Below, one piece after another: positions 58,833-64,000 of a stretch of DNA of 64,000 nucleotides. The notes beneath the pieces are model-generated. The model saw only the letters and a list, made by a program, of their open reading frames with translations, was not told the origin of the DNA and made no database searches. How positions within the stretch are numbered: position 1 is the first letter of the stretch; the number at the start of each line of letters is the position of its first letter. The stretch lies in NCBI RefSeq assembly GCF_030674635.1, contig NZ_CP089978.1, positions 124,001 through 188,000 of the forward strand, given 5' to 3'. A program made the position numbers and the translations under genes. The stretch comes from Moraxella sp. ZY210820. GTDB lineage: Bacteria; Pseudomonadota; Gammaproteobacteria; Pseudomonadales; Moraxellaceae.

Positions 58833-59444
58833 ATGACTAACCACAAACCCGACATTCGCAAATCTAATCCTTGCCCGCCTTGCCCAACTTCCGCCACACT
58901 TTGGGAGAAGTGTGTTTATTGGCTTGGGGTTGGCTTAGGTTCTGGTTTACCCAAAAAAGCCCCCGGCACTTGGGGAACGGTGGGCGGACTTGTTATTGCC
59001 ATACCGATGTTATTATTAGGATTTTGGGGATTTTTAATTATCACGGTGATTGGCTGTTTGATTGGCAGTTATATTTGTGGTAAAACTTCGGATTTAATGA
59101 ATGTGCACGATGACCCACATATCGTCTTTGATGAATGGGTGGGAATGTGGATTGCGTTATTGCCTATTTCTTATTATAAATTTTATGATTTTGGAACAAT
59201 AATAGAAAATTATCATGGTTTTAAAATATATAATGCAACAAGTGATTATTTTATTGATATTTTTACCTATTTAATTGTACCATTTATATTGTTTCGTTTT
59301 TTTGATATTATTAAGCCTTTTCCGATTAAATGGGTGGATAAAAATGTATCGGGTGGATTTGGTATTTTGATTGATGATGTGCTTGCAGGGATAATGGCGA
59401 TGTTTTGTTACTTGCTTATCATCTATTATTTTTTTATAACATGA
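58833..59444 (+). CDS. pgpA: Phosphatidylglycerophosphatase A
   Basis: PgpA removes phosphate from phosphatidylglycerol phosphate in phospholipid synthesis. The 203-residue membrane protein shows GLGSGLPKKAPGTWGT, DDPHIVFDEWVGMW and RFFDIIKPFPIKWVDKN. It has an N-terminal extension with a Cys/Pro cluster and an insertion near residues 115-140 compared with the shorter E. coli protein. In relatives it follows thiL directly, so it has been displaced here by three genes. Confidence 0.9.
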   Translation: MTNHKPDIRKSNPCPPCPTSATLWEKCVYWLGVGLGSGLPKKAPGTWGTVGGLVIAIPMLLLGFWGFLIITVIGCLIGSYICGKTSDLMNVHDDPHIVFDEWVGMWIALLPISYYKFYDFGTIIENYHGFKIYNATSDYFIDIFTYLIVPFILFRFFDIIKPFPIKWVDKNVSGGFGILIDDVLAGIMAMFCYLLIIYYFFIT

Positions 59445-59473
59445 TGTCTAATATAGGGATTTAAGTGATTGGT

Positions 59474-59707
59474 ATGATACAAAATATTATAAATATTCAA
59501 TTTTTGATGGGTTTTGGTAAGTTTTTTGGCGAATTATTTGGTTTTATTTTTGAATTTTTTGCCTTAATTCTTGTGGGATTGATTCGTTTATTGATGACAT
59601 TAGTGATGTATTTATTTACGAATTATCCGCTTTTCACGGGTATAGTATTTTGTATAATCATGATATTATTGATTATTTTGATTAATAAACACTTTTCTAA
59701 AAAATAG
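59474..59707 (+). CDS. Small hydrophobic membrane protein
   Basis: The 77-residue protein (ATG 59474; a GTG at 59465 adds three residues) is almost entirely hydrophobic, with two or three membrane helices and a basic end, NKHFSKK. No family is recognised. It lies between pgpA and glmU, with a 95-base gap before glmU. Confidence 0.6.
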   Translation: MIQNIINIQFLMGFGKFFGELFGFIFEFFALILVGLIRLLMTLVMYLFTNYPLFTGIVFCIIMILLIILINKHFSKK

Positions 59708-59802
59708 AGAATTAGACTTATTTAGCATTACGAAAATGCAAATTTTATCACCAAATTTCATGATATAATAATGATATTTCTGATTTTAAATAGGGAATTC
59801 CC

Positions 59803-61170
59803 ATGAATAAACAAGCATTAAACGTCATTATTATGGCTGCGGGTAAAGGCACACGAATGAAATCCACCAAGCCAAAAGTATTGCAACCATTGGCAGGGGA
59901 ACCGTTATTACAGCACGTTTTAACCACAGCTAAAAAATTAGGCAGTCAAAAAAACATCGTCATCTATGGTTTTGGTGGAGAGCAGGTCAAAAACGCCTTT
60001 GCAGATGAGCAAATTGACTGGGTAGAGCAAGCCGAACAGCTTGGCACAGGACACGCCGTGATGATGACTTTGCCTGTATTGCCAACGGACGGCAAAAGTT
60101 TGATTTTGTCAGGTGATGTGCCACTCATCGGCGTGGATACTTTGCAAAAACTAGCAGACAGCGACAGCCCCTTTACAATGCTGACAATGAGCGTGGATAA
60201 TCCTTTTGGTTTGGGGCGTATTATCCGTCAAGACGGTCAAGTCATCGCCATCGTCGAAGAAAAAGATGCCACAGACGCTCAAAAACAAATTACTGAAATC
60301 AACAGCGGTGTGTATTGTGTTGCCAATGAGATTTTACACCGCTACCTTAAAAACTTAAACAATCACAACGCCCAAGGCGAGTACTATCTCACCGACATCG
60401 TCAAAATGGCGGTCGATGATGGTATCAAGATTGACACCGTGTCGCCCACGCACGCCTTTGAAATCGAAGGGGTCAATGACCGCATACAGCTTGCTAGCCT
60501 AGAACGCACTTGGCAGGCTCACCAAGCACAAAATCTGATGAAAGCTGGCGTACATATCATCGACCCTAGCCGTTTTGATTTGCGTGGGACGCTGACAGTG
60601 GGCAAAGATGTCGAGATTGACATCAATGTGGTTTTTGAGGGTGATTGTGAAATTGGTGATAATGTCAAAATTGGGGCGGGTTGTATTATCAAAAATACCA
60701 AAATTGCCAGTGGGACGGTGGTCGCTCCGTATAGCATTTTTGAAAATGCCATTGTTGGTGAAAATAATCAGATTGGACCTTTTGCCCGCCTTCGCCCCAA
60801 TGCAGTAACGGCTGATGAAGTGCATATTGGTAACTTTGTTGAGCTAAAAAACACGCAAATGGCAAGCGGAGCAAAGGCGAACCACTTGGCGTATTTGGGT
60901 GATGCAACGATTGGTAAAAAAACTAATATTGGTGCAGGTACGATTACCGCAAATTATGACGGTGTGAATAAATATAAAACTGTGATTGGCGATGAAGTAC
61001 GTATCGGCTCAAATGCGGTATTGATAGCACCTGTTACCATTGGCGACCGTGCAACGGTGGGTGGTGGTAGTGCCATTACTAAAGATTGTGAAGCAGGCAA
61101 ATTAGCCATTGCTCGTGGACGACAGGTAACGATTGAAGGGTGGGTGAGACCTGAAAAACCAAGTAAATAA
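59803..61170 (+). CDS. glmU: Bifunctional UDP-GlcNAc synthesis enzyme GlmU
   Basis: GlmU acetylates glucosamine 1-phosphate and makes UDP-GlcNAc. The 455-residue protein has the uridyltransferase motif [25 protein letters not shown] and the C-terminal left-handed beta-helix hexapeptide repeats, with NFVELKN and [12 protein letters not shown]. The first 700 bases are GC-richer than the neighbours. GGGA precedes the ATG. It supplies substrate for the mur genes encoded upstream. Confidence 0.96.
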   Translation: MNKQALNVIIMAAGKGTRMKSTKPKVLQPLAGEPLLQHVLTTAKKLGSQKNIVIYGFGGEQVKNAFADEQIDWVEQAEQLGTGHAVMMTLPVLPTDGKSLILSGDVPLIGVDTLQKLADSDSPFTMLTMSVDNPFGLGRIIRQDGQVIAIVEEKDATDAQKQITEINSGVYCVANEILHRYLKNLNNHNAQGEYYLTDIVKMAVDDGIKIDTVSPTHAFEIEGVNDRIQLASLERTWQAHQAQNLMKAGVHIIDPSRFDLRGTLTVGKDVEIDINVVFEGDCEIGDNVKIGAGCIIKNTKIASGTVVAPYSIFENAIVGENNQIGPFARLRPNAVTADEVHIGNFVELKNTQMASGAKANHLAYLGDATIGKKTNIGAGTITANYDGVNKYKTVIGDEVRIGSNAVLIAPVTIGDRATVGGGSAITKDCEAGKLAIARGRQVTIEGWVRPEKPSK

Positions 61171-61175
61171 TCATT

Positions 61176-62201
61176 ATGGTGAATAGCTGGTTATTAACAC
61201 ATCTTAAACGTCAAAATATCAGTTTTACTTGGCAACGCTATGGTATCGATGCACTCAATGGTATGGCGATGGGACTATTTGGTTCGCTCATCATTGGGTT
61301 AATTTTAAAAAATATAGGTACATGGCTAGGGTTTGATGCACTGATTATGATTGGTACACAGGCTCAATCAAGTGTTGGTGGTGCAATTGGCGTTGGTGTG
61401 GCATATGGATTAAAAGCTCCACCGCTTGTCCTATTTTCTAGTGTTGCCACAGGTTTGGCAGGTATGGAACTTGGCGGCGTGGTAGGTGCATTATTTGCTG
61501 GGATTGTTGGGGCTGAATGTGGTAAATTTTTTCATAAGACCACACCTGTAGACATCATCATCACACCACTAATGACCTTGATGTTTGGTATGGCGACTGC
61601 ACATTTAGTATCGCCTATCATCGTTAGTATGATGACATCACTTGGTGAATTTATTACTTGGGCAATGGCATTATCTCCCATCTTAATGAGTATGGCGGTA
61701 GCGGTCATGATGGGATTGCTTTTAACATCTCCTATATCAAGTGTCGCGATTGCGGTAAGTTTAGGGTTATCAGGGGTGTCGGCAGGAGCATCAACTATCG
61801 GCTGTGCATGTCAAATGGTGGGTTTTGCGGTAATGAGCTATCGGGACAATGGTATATCTGGTGTGATATCGCAAGGGCTTGGTACAAGCATGATACAAAT
61901 GCCTAATATCCTAAAGAACCCAAAAATTTGGTTGCCACCTACTTTGGCAGGGGCGATTTTAGCACCTTTTGCAACGGTAATGTTTGACATGACAAACATT
62001 GCGGTAGGAGCGGGCATGGGAACATCTGGTCTGGTTGGTCAGGTTGGTACGCTGGAATCAATGGGTGTTAGCGTACGAACATGGATATTAATTGGGTTAT
62101 TTCATTTTGTATTGCCTGCAATTTTAACCTTATTGTTTGCTAAATTTATGTACGCTAAAGGTTGGATTAAACAGGGTGATTTAAAATTACCTGAATTATG
62201 A
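61176..62201 (+). CDS. EIIC-like PTS permease domain protein
   Basis: The 341-residue membrane protein has about nine helices and features of the PTS_EIIC_2 family (GTQAQSSVGGAIGVGVAYG, GVSAGASTIGCACQMVGFAV). These proteins resemble sugar permeases but lack EIIA and EIIB domains. No PTS partner genes are near. It begins six bases after the glmU stop, so it is in the same transcription unit. Transport role is unproven. Confidence 0.8.
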   Translation: MVNSWLLTHLKRQNISFTWQRYGIDALNGMAMGLFGSLIIGLILKNIGTWLGFDALIMIGTQAQSSVGGAIGVGVAYGLKAPPLVLFSSVATGLAGMELGGVVGALFAGIVGAECGKFFHKTTPVDIIITPLMTLMFGMATAHLVSPIIVSMMTSLGEFITWAMALSPILMSMAVAVMMGLLLTSPISSVAIAVSLGLSGVSAGASTIGCACQMVGFAVMSYRDNGISGVISQGLGTSMIQMPNILKNPKIWLPPTLAGAILAPFATVMFDMTNIAVGAGMGTSGLVGQVGTLESMGVSVRTWILIGLFHFVLPAILTLLFAKFMYAKGWIKQGDLKLPEL

Positions 62202-62310
62202 TGTTACATCATCAATATTTTATATTCCTTACTTAACGATTTGGAGTAAGGTATTCACGATAATATTTTTAATATTATCAAAACTTTAACTAGATACTAA
62301 GGAACTTAAT

Positions 62311-64000
62311 ATGTGCGGTATCGTTGGTGGCATTCGCAAAAATGCCAATATTGTAGATTTTTTAACGGACGGCTTAAAACGTCTTGAATATCGTGGTTAC
62401 GATTCATCAGGCATTGCTGTCCATACCCCTGAAAAAATAGCTCGTGTTCGCCGTGTGGGGCGTGTACAAAACATGGAAGATGCAGCCAAAGAAAAAGGTT
62501 TGACAGGCTCTCTCGGTATAGGGCATACTCGTTGGGCAACGCACGGTGGTGTTACCGAGCCAAACGCTCACCCACACATTTCGGGCGGTCTCATTGCGGT
62601 GGTGCATAATGGCATTATTGAAAATTTTGAAAGTGAAAAAGCTCGTTTGCAAAAACTTGGCTATGAATTTGAATCGCAAACCGACACCGAAGTCATCGCC
62701 CACAGTGTCAAACACGAATACACAAATAATGGCGGAAATTTATTTGACGCGGTGCAAAAGGCAAGTCGCAATTTTCACGGAGCGTACGCCATTGCCGTGA
62801 TTGCCCAAGACAATCCATCCGAGATGGTGGTTGCTCGTATGGGTTGCCCATTGCTTGTGGCGTTTGGCGATGATGAAACTTTTATTGCGTCTGATGTATC
62901 CGCAGTGATTGCTTTTACTCGCAAAATTAGCTATTTAGAAGATGGAGATATTGCTTTATTAAATACAAATGGCATTGTCAAATTGATTGATAAAACAGGC
63001 AGTGAAGTTAATCGTATCGTTAAAACTTCTGAATTGTCATTGGCAAGTTTAGAACTTGGTGGCTATAACCACTTTATGCAAAAGGAAATTTACGAACAAC
63101 CAAAAGCGATAGCCGATACTGCCGAAGTCTTTTTAGATGGTGGTTTTGAAGCGATTAATTTTGGTGAAAATGCTGAAAATGTATTTAAAGAAATTGACAG
63201 TATTAAAATATTGGCGTGTGGAACTTCGTATTATTCGGCTTTAACTGCAAAATATTGGCTAGAAAGTATTGCCAAAATCCCAACAGATGTGGAAATTGCT
63301 AGCGAATATCGTTATCGTGATGTGATTGTCAATCCTAAACAACTCATTATTACAATTTCACAATCTGGCGAAACGCTAGATACGATGGAAGCGTTAAAAT
63401 ATGCACAAAGTTTAGGACATAAACATAGCTTATCCATTTGTAATGTGATGGAATCTGCTCTACCACGCAACAGTGAATTGGTACTTTATACCCGTGCAGG
63501 GGCGGAAATTGGCGTGGCAAGTACCAAAGCCTTTACCACACAACTGGTTGTTTTATTTGGACTCGCGGTTACTTTAGGTAAATTGCGTGGTTTTGTCAAT
63601 GAACAACAAATCGCTGATTATACTAGCCAATTACGCAACTTACCGAACGATGTACAACACGCTTTAAATCTTGAACCGCAAATTGCGTCTTGGGCGACTA
63701 AGTTTGCCAATAAACCAAGTGCATTATTTTTAGGGCGTGGTATTCATTATCCAATTGCGTTAGAAGGTGCGTTGAAATTAAAGGAAATTACCTATATTCA
63801 CGCTGAAAGTTATCCTGCAGGCGAATTAAAACATGGTCCACTCGCTTTGGTTGATGAAAATATGCCTGTGGTGGTCATTGCACCAAATGACAGTTTATTG
63901 GATAAAGTCAAAGCCAATATGCAAGAAGTGTCTGCTCGTGGTGGAGAATTATTTGTCTTTACTGATTTAGATACGCAATTTGAAGCAGATGATAATGTAC
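62311..64000 (+). CDS. glmS: Glucosamine-6-phosphate synthase GlmS (3' partial)
   Basis: GlmS makes glucosamine 6-phosphate from fructose 6-phosphate and glutamine. The visible 563 codons show the N-terminal nucleophile Cys (MCGIVGGIR), [20 protein letters not shown] and VHNGIIENF, and two sugar-isomerase domains ([22 protein letters not shown]). AAGGA precedes the ATG. The gene runs off the window before its stop codon. With glmU it forms the amino-sugar branch that feeds cell-wall synthesis. Confidence 0.96.
   Translation, partial: MCGIVGGIRKNANIVDFLTDGLKRLEYRGYDSSGIAVHTPEKIARVRRVGRVQNMEDAAKEKGLTGSLGIGHTRWATHGGVTEPNAHPHISGGLIAVVHNGIIENFESEKARLQKLGYEFESQTDTEVIAHSVKHEYTNNGGNLFDAVQKASRNFHGAYAIAVIAQDNPSEMVVARMGCPLLVAFGDDETFIASDVSAVIAFTRKISYLEDGDIALLNTNGIVKLIDKTGSEVNRIVKTSELSLASLELGGYNHFMQKEIYEQPKAIADTAEVFLDGGFEAINFGENAENVFKEIDSIKILACGTSYYSALTAKYWLESIAKIPTDVEIASEYRYRDVIVNPKQLIITISQSGETLDTMEALKYAQSLGHKHSLSICNVMESALPRNSELVLYTRAGAEIGVASTKAFTTQLVVLFGLAVTLGKLRGFVNEQQIADYTSQLRNLPNDVQHALNLEPQIASWATKFANKPSALFLGRGIHYPIALEGALKLKEITYIHAESYPAGELKHGPLALVDENMPVVVIAPNDSLLDKVKANMQEVSARGGELFVFTDLDTQFEADDNV

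Overview
The window is a 64 kb stretch of AT-rich chromosome from a gammaproteobacterium, most likely a Moraxellaceae member (Moraxella/Acinetobacter lineage). Support comes from the content and order of the housekeeping blocks: rsmH-ftsL-ftsI-murE-murF-mraY, the zur/znuCB locus opposite znuA, the thiL-pgpA pair, tandem FadE-type acyl-CoA dehydrogenases, and glmU close to glmS. The genus is an inference; no rRNA is present to settle it. MurE carries the DNPR motif of meso-diaminopimelate-adding enzymes, as expected for a Gram-negative.

Layout. 1-4.7 kb: a translationally linked block of uncharacterised genes (coiled-coil membrane protein cut by the window edge, polytopic membrane protein, large protein with a degenerate helicase look, small unknown). 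4.7-14.9 kb: hisF, sulfate-binding protein, LOG-type hydrolase, TerC/CBS membrane protein, CPBP protease, two acyl-CoA dehydrogenases, aroE. 15.4-19.2 kb: a compact signalling set of a membrane-bound CheA-like HPt kinase, a CheY-like regulator and two CheX-like proteins, without CheW, receptors or flagellar genes. 19.3-22.2 kb: YheV-like protein, membrane-anchored coiled-coil protein, and an HMW1C-type N-glycosyltransferase with a Lys/Thr/Ser-rich tail. 22.4-30.7 kb: xthA, pyrE, a TrkA/TrkH-type potassium system, an rtcB operon with a broken second gene, a DUF4298-like gene plus ferredoxin, fabI, a lipoprotein. 30.7-34.3 kb: patch of decayed insertion sequences around a SUKH-like gene and riboswitch-controlled thiC. 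34.4-43.4 kb: MarC, a DsbA-like protein, zinc uptake (zur, znuABC), YajR-like MFS transporter, ssb, AGCS symporter. 43.8-52.2 kb: division and peptidoglycan cluster ending in a terminator, then a frameshifted rhomboid protease. 52.2-55.8 kb: matrixin-like protease, tRNA-Phe, secreted NTF2-like protein, zinc-ribbon membrane protein, tRNA-Glu, RsiV/DUF3298-like protein. 55.8-62.2 kb: thiL and pgpA separated by a three-gene insert (unknown protein, RelA/SpoT-like protein, S24-like protein with altered catalytic residues), then glmU and an EIIC-like permease. The window ends inside glmS.

The strongest candidates for undescribed biology are the thiL/pgpA insert, the opening block of unknown genes, the receptorless CheA/CheY/CheX set, the glycosyltransferase with a histone-like tail, and the noncoding region upstream of rtcB. 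Palindromic repeats (GTAGGGGCG type and GGTGCGTA type) recur between genes, and remnants of IS1 and IS30 elements mark past rearrangement. All functional statements are from reading the sequence; no database search was run.
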